Shown piece after piece: positions 19,032 through 27,868 of a stretch of DNA of 38,248 nucleotides. Every line of letters begins with the position of its first letter. Within the stretch, counting starts at the first letter, position 1. Below the pieces are notes generated by a model. It saw only the letters and a list, made by a program, of their open reading frames with translations, did not search any database and was not told the origin of the DNA. Source of the stretch: Candidatus Nomurabacteria bacterium (GTDB lineage: Bacteria > Patescibacteriota > Minisyncoccia > Phycocordibacterales > UBA9973); contig JAPLXO010000006.1 of assembly GCA_026396065.1 (NCBI GenBank), forward strand, positions 96,428-134,675. The letters are read 5' to 3'. Position numbers and translations under genes: made by a program.

Positions 19032-21005
19032 ATGAAAAAAGAAACTAATAGACTGGAAGGAACTATATCCGTCACAGGCAAAGGCACAGGATATGTGCGT
19101 ATTGATGATGGTAAAAAGGTCGCAGGGACTAAAAACAAAAAAGACGATATTGAGATAGATCCGAGGTATTTAAACACAGCACTTCATGGTGATACAGTTC
19201 AAATCATTCTTCACCCAAAAAAGAAGGGTTCGAGGCAAACAGGTGAAGTTTCAAAAATTATTTTACGAGCAAAAAATGGCTTTGCTGGAGTATTAGAAAT
19301 TGAAGACGGAATATATTTCTTAAAACCTGATGATCAAAAAATGTATACTGACATACTAATTCCTCCTGAATCATTAAATAATGCTAAAGTTGGTGAAAAA
19401 ATTTTTGTTGAAATAATTTCTTGGAAACATCCAAAAAAAAGCCCTATTGGTAAGGTAACAAAAATTCTTGGTACACCTGGTGACAATAATGTAGAAATGC
19501 ACTCTATAGCTATCGAACGTGGTTTCGTTTCTGACTTCCCTATCGATGTTGAAAACGAAGCCAATGGAATAGAAAAAAAAGGTATTACAGAAAAAGATTT
19601 CGTTGATAGAAAAGATTTTAGAAAAACTTTGACATTTACTATCGATCCAGAAGATGCAAAAGATTTCGATGATGCAATTTCATTTAAAAAAATAACTGAT
19701 GGAAAATTTTCTGGTATGTATGAAATCGGTATTCATATTGCTGACGTTTCTTATTATGTAAAACCAAATAGCCAACTCGAAAAAGAAGCTTTGAAGCGTT
19801 GCACTTCTGTTTACCTAGTTGATCGCACTATTCCTATGCTTCCTGAAGCTCTTTCAAATGATTTATGTTCTCTTGTTCCAGATAAAGACCGCCTATGTAT
19901 GGCAGCTGTTTTTGTAGTAAATAAAAATGCGGAAGTACAAGACGAATGGTTTGGACGCACTATAATTCATTCACAAAAAAGATTTACTTATGCGGGTGCT
20001 GAAGAATCTATAAAAAATGACAAAAAAGAATTACATGAAGAACTTTCAATTTTAAATCAGTTAGCAAAAAAATTAACCAAACAAAGATTCGCAAAAGGAG
20101 CAATCTCTCTAGACCAAGAAGAAGTGAAATTTGTTTTAGATGAAAATTCTGTGCCAATAAAAGTCATTTTAAAAGAACGTGGAGATTCAAATAGATTGAT
20201 CGAGGAATTTATGTTACTAGCAAATAGAAAAGTAGCAGAAGTGATTTCAACTGATAAACACGGTAAAAGCATCGTACCACCACATGGTGGAGTTTTTGTT
20301 TATCGTATTCACGCATTACCAGATAAAGAAAAAATGGCTGACTTGGCGGCATTCCTAAAAACACTTGGATATAAACTAACTTTGCAAAAAGGTGTTATTC
20401 CTTCTGAAGAATTAAATAAAATTTTAAATAATTTAGAGGGTAAGGGTGAAAAAGAAACCATACAAAAAACTGTTATTCGTTCTATGGCAAAAGCAATTTA
20501 TTCTACAAAAAATATTGGTCATTATGGTCTCGCCTTTCAATATTACACACACTTCACTTCACCAATTCGTCGTTATCCAGATATTATGGTTCATAGACTT
20601 TTACAGTCTTACTTATTAGGACAAAAAATAGAAAGAGAAAAATGGGGTGAATATGAAAAAATTTCTATGAAGTGTTCTGATCAAGAAAAGAAGGCTGCTG
20701 AGGCAGAGCGTGCTTCTATTAAATACAAACAAGTTGAATATATGAGTTTGCGAGTTGGAGAAACTTTTGAAGGAATAATTAGTGGTATTACTGAATGGGG
20801 TTTATATGTAGAGGAAAAAGAAACAAAATGTGAAGGTCTTATTCGTATTCGCGATCTCGATGATGACTTTTATGTATTTGACGAAAAGAAAATGGAACTC
20901 GTTGGTCAAAAGAAAAAGAAGAGGTATGTATTAGGTGGTCATCTAAAAATAAAAGTAAAAGGAGTAGATTTACATAAAAAAACAATAGATTATATATTAG
21001 TATGA
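19032..21005 (+). CDS. rnr: Ribonuclease R (RNB family exoribonuclease)
   Basis: TFTIDPEDAKDFDDAISF; GIHIADVSYYV; HYGLAFQYYTHFTSPIRRYPDIMVHRLL; C-terminal S1 domain. Start refined from 19008. Confidence 0.96.
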   Translation: MKKETNRLEGTISVTGKGTGYVRIDDGKKVAGTKNKKDDIEIDPRYLNTALHGDTVQIILHPKKKGSRQTGEVSKIILRAKNGFAGVLEIEDGIYFLKPDDQKMYTDILIPPESLNNAKVGEKIFVEIISWKHPKKSPIGKVTKILGTPGDNNVEMHSIAIERGFVSDFPIDVENEANGIEKKGITEKDFVDRKDFRKTLTFTIDPEDAKDFDDAISFKKITDGKFSGMYEIGIHIADVSYYVKPNSQLEKEALKRCTSVYLVDRTIPMLPEALSNDLCSLVPDKDRLCMAAVFVVNKNAEVQDEWFGRTIIHSQKRFTYAGAEESIKNDKKELHEELSILNQLAKKLTKQRFAKGAISLDQEEVKFVLDENSVPIKVILKERGDSNRLIEEFMLLANRKVAEVISTDKHGKSIVPPHGGVFVYRIHALPDKEKMADLAAFLKTLGYKLTLQKGVIPSEELNKILNNLEGKGEKETIQKTVIRSMAKAIYSTKNIGHYGLAFQYYTHFTSPIRRYPDIMVHRLLQSYLLGQKIEREKWGEYEKISMKCSDQEKKAAEAERASIKYKQVEYMSLRVGETFEGIISGITEWGLYVEEKETKCEGLIRIRDLDDDFYVFDEKKMELVGQKKKKRYVLGGHLKIKVKGVDLHKKTIDYILV

Positions 21006-22912
21006 TAAATCAAACCTCGAAAATGAAATACACAATTTGGACTATATTCTCTATTTTTGTAGGTATTATTTGTGCTCTAGCGATCTATAAAGTAGCTGGT
21101 TATGAAAAAGTTCAAACAATAGTAGAACCAATAATAAGTGAGACGCAAACACAACAGAATACAACAGACCAAAATATAGTAGCAAAACCTACTTCTTTTT
21201 ATTTTATGAAAGATGTAAATGCTACTCCAAAAGTATCAGCTGGTGCTTATGTCGTAGGTGATCTTGATACTGGTGAAATAATTTTGAAAAAAAATGAAAA
21301 CCAAAAACTACCAATAGCTAGTGTGTCAAAACTAATGACTACATTGACTGCTAGTATGTTACCGGATCCAACAGGAGTTGCCATAGTTTCAAAAAATGCA
21401 TTAAATACTTATGGTAAAAATGGAAATTTACAACTTGGTGAAAAGATAAAAATGAGTGATATTTTTTATCCACTTTTAATGGAATCTAGTAATGATGCAG
21501 CAGAAGTAATCGCTGAACACTTTGGTAGGGAAAATTTTTTACAAAAGATGAATCAAGAAGCACAAAAGCTTTCTTTACTAAATACATCATTTGAAGATCC
21601 AAGTGGACTTTCTCCAAATAATAAATCTACAGCGCATGATCTTTTTTCCTTAGCTGGATATATAAAAATAAATAAACCAGAAATTTTTAATATTACTTTA
21701 AATAGAAGTTATAGTAACAAAAAACACTACTGGTTTAGCACAAATCAATTTATAAACAATACTGGCTATATTGGAGGTAAAAGTGGTTATACGGATGAAG
21801 CATTACAAACAGTGGTCTCTACTTTTTCACTACCATTAGCACAAACAGGTAATAGAAATATAGGTGTGGTGCTACTACATACTCCAGATCGTAAAAAAGA
21901 TGTAGAAAATATAATTAAATATATAAGAAAAAATATTTACTATGGTGGAGAATTTGATGCAAAAAGTGATTGGGTAAAAACCAAAGAAGGAATTCCTGAT
22001 ATTGCTGAACCAGATTATATCAACTTAGCATTTCTCGGTGATATTATGGTTGATCGTGGAGTAAAAAGTTCTGTTAGGAAAAATTTTAATGGAGACTATT
22101 CTTCCCTATTTAAAAATATGGGTGAATTAAATAAAAATGATATTGTTTTTGCAAATTTAGAAGGTCCTGCATCTGATAAAGGAATTGATAAGAAAAATCT
22201 TTATTCTTTTAATATGGATCCATCAGCAATACCAGCATTTAAAGGTGGTGGTATTGATATTGTGTCTGTAGCAAATAATCATGTCGGTGACTGGGGACGT
22301 GATGCATATATAGATACATTAGCTAACTTAAAAGAAAATGAAATTTTATACACTGGTGGTGGAAATAATAAAATGGAGGCAAATGAACCGACAATAATAG
22401 AAAAAAATGGTATGAAAATTGGCTACCTAGCTTTTTCTGACAAAGGACCAAGTTGGATGGTGGCCACCGAAACACAACCAGGATTACTACTAGCTAGTGA
22501 TCCAGAATTTGACAAAATAGTTCAAAACGCTTCAAAAAAAGTCGACTATCTAGTTGTATCTTTCCACTTTGGAGAAGAATATCAGTTAGCTCACAACGAA
22601 CGTCAAGCATTCTTGGCACACAAAGCTGTGGATGACGGAGCAAAATTTGTGATTGGTGCACATCCGCACGTAATAGAAGATTTTGAAGTATATAAAGAAA
22701 GCTTGATCGCCTACTCGCTGGGTAACTTTATTTTTGATCAAAAGTTTTCTGATAACACAATGCAAGGAATGTTGCTCGAAGTTAAATTACATAAAAATGG
22801 TCAAATAGAAACAACAAAAAATATTGTAAAATTAAATTCTGTTTTTCAGCCAGATAAAATTGTAAAAGGAAAAACCGAAAAAGTTAAATTTCAAATAGCT
22901 AAAATACAATAA
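21002..22912 (+). CDS. Fusion: D-alanyl-D-alanine carboxypeptidase-type domain plus CapA (PGA_cap) metallophosphoesterase-type domain
   Basis: N-terminal PIASVSKLMT (SxxK), SSNDAAE (SxN), GGKSGYTDEA (KSG); C-terminal LAFLGDIMVDRGV, FANLEGP, VSVANNHVGDWG, GAHPHVIEDFEVY, YSLGNFIFD. 4-bp overlap with rnr. Confidence 0.92.
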   Translation: MINQTSKMKYTIWTIFSIFVGIICALAIYKVAGYEKVQTIVEPIISETQTQQNTTDQNIVAKPTSFYFMKDVNATPKVSAGAYVVGDLDTGEIILKKNENQKLPIASVSKLMTTLTASMLPDPTGVAIVSKNALNTYGKNGNLQLGEKIKMSDIFYPLLMESSNDAAEVIAEHFGRENFLQKMNQEAQKLSLLNTSFEDPSGLSPNNKSTAHDLFSLAGYIKINKPEIFNITLNRSYSNKKHYWFSTNQFINNTGYIGGKSGYTDEALQTVVSTFSLPLAQTGNRNIGVVLLHTPDRKKDVENIIKYIRKNIYYGGEFDAKSDWVKTKEGIPDIAEPDYINLAFLGDIMVDRGVKSSVRKNFNGDYSSLFKNMGELNKNDIVFANLEGPASDKGIDKKNLYSFNMDPSAIPAFKGGGIDIVSVANNHVGDWGRDAYIDTLANLKENEILYTGGGNNKMEANEPTIIEKNGMKIGYLAFSDKGPSWMVATETQPGLLLASDPEFDKIVQNASKKVDYLVVSFHFGEEYQLAHNERQAFLAHKAVDDGAKFVIGAHPHVIEDFEVYKESLIAYSLGNFIFDQKFSDNTMQGMLLEVKLHKNGQIETTKNIVKLNSVFQPDKIVKGKTEKVKFQIAKIQ

Positions 22913-22914
22913 AT

Positions 22915-23652
22915 TTATATAGTTTCTAAAGATAATGCTAAATGGTCAGATATTTCATCTTCTAATACATTAAACTTTGATACTAAGATATCATTTGATA
23001 CAAACGCAAAATCAGCAAATGGTAATTCTTTATATAAAGAATAATGGTGATTTCTAGTAGTTTTAAAATTGCCTTCTTTAATCAAATTTCTCAGTACTTT
23101 CCCAATTTTATTTACAGATTCTGTATTTAAACCAAGATTAAAATCTCCAACTAAAATCTTTGAATTACTATCGTTATTTATTATTTCAAGTAAACGATTA
23201 GTTTGTAAATCTCTTTCTTTTGTATCTTGTTTTTTATTACCTGGTATTCCATGAAAATTGTAAATAGTTAATTTTGGATTTTGGATGGAAATTTTTTGCA
23301 TTATACGTGGGTAATAACTAGAACCATCTGGTCTTTTAATGTGACTTATATCTTCGGCAGATAAAACTTCAAAAGAATCTAAATTCTCTATTTTTATGTT
23401 ATTTTTTAAAAAAGTCGCAGTACCAACACCTTCTACTTGTTTTGAAAAATATCCGGTAAAATCTGGAAGTATTTCTTTGATTTTTGTAAAAAGTTCCCTT
23501 TCTTCTTTCTCACATTCTGATTGATTTAAAACTGTTCCATTTCGTATTTCCTGAAAACAAAATACGTCGGTATTTTTAGAATTATTTTCTATAAAATTTT
23601 TAAGTGGTTCATATATTGTTCCACCCCAAGTATTTAATGAAATTATTTTCAT
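22915..23652 (-). CDS. Endonuclease/exonuclease/phosphatase (EEP) family protein
   Basis: MKIISLNTWGGTIYEPLKNFI..DVFCFQEIRNG; ILVGDFNLG; ISDHLALSLE. Track start 23772 lies inside the smc frame region; ATG 23652 preferred. Confidence 0.85.
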   Translation of the reverse strand: MKIISLNTWGGTIYEPLKNFIENNSKNTDVFCFQEIRNGTVLNQSECEKEERELFTKIKEILPDFTGYFSKQVEGVGTATFLKNNIKIENLDSFEVLSAEDISHIKRPDGSSYYPRIMQKISIQNPKLTIYNFHGIPGNKKQDTKERDLQTNRLLEIINNDSNSKILVGDFNLGLNTESVNKIGKVLRNLIKEGNFKTTRNHHYSLYKELPFADFAFVSNDILVSKFNVLEDEISDHLALSLETI

Positions 23653-23662
23653 AAAATTAAAT

Positions 23663-25912
23663 TTATTTTGCAATTTGAGCAGCTTCTTCGAATTTGACAG
23701 AGAGGAGTTTTGAACCTCCGTCAGAACCGACGGTGACGCCATAGAGTACACCAGCGCGAGACATAGTCTCACGATTGTGAGTGACTACAATGAGCTGTGA
23801 GTGGTGTGAAAGTTTTTCTAGCATATCGCCATATTTTCTAGAATTTGATTCGTCTAGAGCTGCGTCAGTCTCGTCGAGCACTAGAAATGGTGGTGGATTT
23901 ACTTGTGACATGGCAAATAGAAGCGCGATGGATGTAAGAGATCTTTCTCCTCCAGAGAGTGCGTGAAGTTCTTTCACTTTTTTATGTGGAAGTGAAACAC
24001 TGATTTCAATACCATGCTCAAATACTATTCCATCTTCTTCAATATCATCTTCGCCTTCTAAATCCTCCTCTCCTCCTTTTCGTTTTCTTTTTTGTTCAGC
24101 AACGACAGAAAGAAAGGCCGAACCTCCACCGAACATTAATGAGAAAAATTCTTGGAATTCTTTATTTATTTTTCGTACGCCTTCTTTAAATTCAAGATCA
24201 ATTTTTTCTTTCAAATCTAGCATAAGTTTACGCAAAGATTGAATACTTGTTTCTAAATCAATCATTTCTTTTGTTAAAAAAGCGTCCCGATCACGAACTT
24301 CTTCAAATTCTTTTTGTAATTCTGCTCCACCACCGAGGCCGGCATCTTCTAGTTTAATTTTTATACGCTCTATTTTCTTTCGTCTTTCTTCTTGATTTTC
24401 ACGTGACTCTTCGCCATTTATTTCAAAATTCTTATAAGAAAGAATATCTGCACCTAAAAATATTGAGCCTTCTCGTATTTCATCTTCAAAAGAAGTTTGA
24501 GTTCTAGCCAGATTCTCTTCTCGCAGAGAAATCATATTAAGGTCTGAATTGAATTCTTGTCTTTTTACTACAAGAGCAAATTTTTCTTTCTCTTGTTCCC
24601 TGCCTGCCAACGACTCTTGCTCGATTTCTCTACGTAAATTGTTTGCCTCATTAATAAAAGACCTTTCTTCATCTTCTATTTTATGAACTTGTTCTAAAAT
24701 TTCATCTTTTGTTTTCTCTAAATCTTCTATTGAATTGATAGGCCTTTCTGGTTGTGTATTTTTATTTTTTGGTATAAAGTCTTGCACAATTAAACGAATA
24801 CGTTCTAGGACAAGACGAATTTCTAAAATATCATTTTTAGATAACGCAGAAGATACACATTCATCCATTTCATGAATAAACGTTTGTGCTTTTTCTGCAG
24901 AAATAAAAACGGCGTCACTTGTAGGCTCATCACCTTTATTCTTTCTTTCCTCTTCCATTTCAATAATACCTTCTACGCGTCCAAGTTTTCTAGAAAGCTC
25001 ATCTTTTACACGACGAATATCATTTATTTTTCTTTCAAAATTCCTAATATCTTCATTTTTACTATTTTCTTTTGTTTCATTTTGTGCACCATCATTAATC
25101 TTGCTTGAAATATCCTCAAGTTCTTTTGATATTTTATTTCTTTCACTAGAAAGAACATTTTTTTCTTTTTCTAAATAAACACTTTCTCTTTGTAAATATT
25201 CCTTATATAAACCAAGTAGTTCTATTTTTTGTTCTTTGGCTTTTTCTAATTTTTCAACTTGTTTACGTAAAAAATTCAAATGTGGAGCAATTTCTTTACG
25301 AAGAAGAGAAACATCTTTCATATTATTTGTTGTACGTTCGAGCTTTCTCTCACTTTCTTTTATTTTGTATTGATATATTTTAAGACCGAGTGCATCTTCA
25401 ATCATTTCTCGTCTTTCACGATTATTAGCATTAAGTATTCTATCAGCTTCACCCTGAGAAATGATGTGGTGTCCAGATGACCCAATATGCACTGAAGTTA
25501 ATAATGCTTGAATATCTTTCAAACGTACTTCAGTGCCATTAAGTGAATATTTATTCAGACCGTCTGTAAAAACCTCACGAGAAATTGTAATTGTATCGTA
25601 ATTCAAATTTACTTTTTCTCCACCCTCGTTTTCTAAATGAAAAATGTGATCACTATTATCAAAATAAATTGTAACGCTTGCACGTGAAGCCTTTGAAAGA
25701 TTTTTTGAACCTTTAAAAATAAGATCAACACCAGACTTTCCACGCATTGATTTAATAGATTGTTCACCAAGCACAAAACGTATAGCCTCGACTACATTGG
25801 ACTTCCCTGATCCATTTGGACCAACGACAGAAGTAATAGAACTTTGAAATTCCAAAGAGGTTTTTTTGGCAAAAGATTTGAAACCCGATAATTCTAAAGA
25901 TTTTAATCTCAT
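23663..25912 (-). CDS. smc: Shortened SMC-family ATPase (749 aa)
   Basis: LKSLELSGFKSFAKKTSLEF, VVGPNGSGKSNVVEAIRFVLGE Walker A; HALSGGERSLTSIALLFAM signature; PPPFLVLDETDAALDESN Walker B. Confidence 0.95.
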   Translation of the reverse strand: MRLKSLELSGFKSFAKKTSLEFQSSITSVVGPNGSGKSNVVEAIRFVLGEQSIKSMRGKSGVDLIFKGSKNLSKASRASVTIYFDNSDHIFHLENEGGEKVNLNYDTITISREVFTDGLNKYSLNGTEVRLKDIQALLTSVHIGSSGHHIISQGEADRILNANNRERREMIEDALGLKIYQYKIKESERKLERTTNNMKDVSLLRKEIAPHLNFLRKQVEKLEKAKEQKIELLGLYKEYLQRESVYLEKEKNVLSSERNKISKELEDISSKINDGAQNETKENSKNEDIRNFERKINDIRRVKDELSRKLGRVEGIIEMEEERKNKGDEPTSDAVFISAEKAQTFIHEMDECVSSALSKNDILEIRLVLERIRLIVQDFIPKNKNTQPERPINSIEDLEKTKDEILEQVHKIEDEERSFINEANNLRREIEQESLAGREQEKEKFALVVKRQEFNSDLNMISLREENLARTQTSFEDEIREGSIFLGADILSYKNFEINGEESRENQEERRKKIERIKIKLEDAGLGGGAELQKEFEEVRDRDAFLTKEMIDLETSIQSLRKLMLDLKEKIDLEFKEGVRKINKEFQEFFSLMFGGGSAFLSVVAEQKRKRKGGEEDLEGEDDIEEDGIVFEHGIEISVSLPHKKVKELHALSGGERSLTSIALLFAMSQVNPPPFLVLDETDAALDESNSRKYGDMLEKLSHHSQLIVVTHNRETMSRAGVLYGVTVGSDGGSKLLSVKFEEAAQIAK

Positions 25913-25913
25913 A

Positions 25914-26609
25914 TTAGTCTAACCAATTTTTTACTTTTAAGGCAGCGCCAGCGGCTGACTGTTCAGCTTCTTGTTTAGATTTACCACTTCCCTCAGCGAT
26001 AAGATCAGCTCCGAAGTATATACCAATAGTGAATTGTTTATCATGATCAGGGCCAAATTCATGAAGCACTTTGTATGCAGGAGTAACAGAAAAATATTCC
26101 TGTGCTTTTTCTTGAACCAAACTTTTTGAGTCACGCCAAAGTTTTTTGGAAACAATTTCTTCTGTTTTTGGCAAAAGAACTTCAGACACAAAATTTTCTG
26201 CAACAGAATAACCTTGATCTAAGAACACTGCTCCGGTGAAAGATTCAAAAGTATTCGCGAGAATGTATTGTCTTGCTTTACCCATATCCTTTGCTTCTCC
26301 TCGTGATAAAAGAAGATATTCATTCATACCAATATTGGAAGCAATTTCGGAAAGAATAATTGCATTTACTAAGGCGGAACGAAGAGCAGTAAGCTCACCT
26401 TCTGTATAAGTAGGATATTTTTTATATAAATAATCAGTAACGACAAGCTCAAGCACAGCATCACCTAAAAATTCCAAACGTTCATTATGTGAAAGTCCAG
26501 CTGAAGGATTTTCATTTATATATGAACGGTGTATGAAAGCTTGTTTTAACAAATTTTTGTCTTTAAAGATTATATTGATTTTTTTCTCGAAGTTTGAAAG
26601 TTCTATCAT
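25914..26609 (-). CDS. rnc: Ribonuclease III
   Basis: LSHNERLEFLGDAVLELVVTDYLY; ANTFESFTGAVFLDQG; C-terminal dsRBD. Confidence 0.97.
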   Translation of the reverse strand: MIELSNFEKKINIIFKDKNLLKQAFIHRSYINENPSAGLSHNERLEFLGDAVLELVVTDYLYKKYPTYTEGELTALRSALVNAIILSEIASNIGMNEYLLLSRGEAKDMGKARQYILANTFESFTGAVFLDQGYSVAENFVSEVLLPKTEEIVSKKLWRDSKSLVQEKAQEYFSVTPAYKVLHEFGPDHDKQFTIGIYFGADLIAEGSGKSKQEAEQSAAGAALKVKNWLD

Positions 26610-26627
26610 ATTAGTATGATTATTTAA

Positions 26628-27533
26628 TTATTTCTCTTTTGAAATTATTTCAACTGCTTTTGAAATAAGAGGAACAATATCGTTATAAATTTTTAATTCA
26701 GGAATTTCAGCTAAAGAAAACCACCTTGCACTATCGAGCCCACCTGAAGACTCAAGTATGAGCTCCCGATAGTCACTCTCTGCTAAGAAATAAGTAACTT
26801 TCTTTAAAATTTTTCCTTTTTCTGGATGATTTGCTACATATTCATTCTCGCCAAGTTTTGTTTTTATTTTTATATCCAAACCAATTTCTATTTTTATTTC
26901 TCTTATTGTAGCATCTTCATCAGTCTCTCCTTCTTCTACTCCACCTTTTGAAAGAGTCCAATAGCCAAAAACATCATGCACAAAAGCAAAATACAAGTCT
27001 TTTCCCTTTCTTGCGTAAACAAGTGCGCCACCCTTTTTCTCTACTGGTAATTTTGTAATGTCTAATGGCTCATCACTCTTAACTTTCTTTTTACTTTTTT
27101 CTTCTTTCCCAGGTTCACCGATTTCTTTATAAACAGCACCGAGAACTCCATTGATAAATTTACCAGAGTTTTCTCCGCCAAAAGTTTTTGCTAATTCGAT
27201 GGCTTCGTTGATAGCAACCTTAGGTGGAACTTGTGAACGATCACCAAAAAGAAGCTCGGATAAACCAATTCTTAAAATATTTCTATCAACAACAGAGATT
27301 TTGTCTATAGGCCATTCAGGAGCAGCTTTTGAAATAATTTCATCAATGACGGCTCTTTTTTCTAAAATTTGTTCGGTGAGAGAAATTACAAAATCATCAT
27401 CCTCAAGACCAGGCCCAAATTCATTTAAATTACGATTTAAAGCATCTTTTAAATTAGTTTCCTTAGCACCATTAAAATCCCACTCGAAAAGTGTTTGAAG
27501 GACTATTGATCTGGAAAGGTGCCTGTTTGCCAT
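26628..27533 (-). CDS. nusB: Fusion: NusB antitermination factor plus C-terminal NUDIX hydrolase domain
   Basis: N-terminal [17 protein letters not shown]...[45 protein letters not shown]-terminal [11 protein letters not shown]...[30 protein letters not shown]. Confidence 0.93.
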   Translation of the reverse strand: MANRHLSRSIVLQTLFEWDFNGAKETNLKDALNRNLNEFGPGLEDDDFVISLTEQILEKRAVIDEIISKAAPEWPIDKISVVDRNILRIGLSELLFGDRSQVPPKVAINEAIELAKTFGGENSGKFINGVLGAVYKEIGEPGKEEKSKKKVKSDEPLDITKLPVEKKGGALVYARKGKDLYFAFVHDVFGYWTLSKGGVEEGETDEDATIREIKIEIGLDIKIKTKLGENEYVANHPEKGKILKKVTYFLAESDYRELILESSGGLDSARWFSLAEIPELKIYNDIVPLISKAVEIISKEK

Positions 27534-27579
27534 AAAATAAAACGAAATTTAAAAATAAAAACTCACAAACAAAGCAAGG

Positions 27580-27810
27580 TTATTTAGCTGCTTCTGCCTT
27601 TTTTGCCTTAGCTTTCTTCTGCTTCTTTTCAGTCTTTTTTACCATATCAAGTACATTTCGTCCACGATAAAAACCGCAAGATCCACAGACTGTGTGTTTA
27701 CGTTTTAATACAGCGCAATTTGAGCACTTTGAAAAACTCTTTGATTCTAATGCATGATGAGAGCGCCTGTTTTTCGTGTGCGATCTCGTATGTCTCATTC
27801 GTACTACCAT
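27580..27810 (-). CDS. rpmF: 50S ribosomal protein L32
   Basis: [17 protein letters not shown]...[28 protein letters not shown]. Confidence 0.93.
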   Translation of the reverse strand: MVVRMRHTRSHTKNRRSHHALESKSFSKCSNCAVLKRKHTVCGSCGFYRGRNVLDMVKKTEKKQKKAKAKKAEAAK

Positions 27811-27819
27811 AATGGGTTT

Positions 27820-27861
27820 AGTATACTCTTTTTGTTAAAAAATGCAAATATATGGTAATAT
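27820..27861. promoter_or_regulatory. Divergent rpmF/thrS promoters
   Basis: Minus: TTGCAT (27842-27847)-16 bp-TATACT (27820-27825). Plus: TTGTTA (27832-27837)-18 bp-TGGTAATAT (27853-27861). Confidence 0.65.
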
Positions 27862-27868
27862 TATAGCT

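Noticed and set aside
23653-23772. N-terminal extension of the EEP-family ORF to 23772
   Set aside because: The extension lies within the 3' end of smc in another frame; the recognisable domain begins at MKIISLNTWGG (ATG 23652).
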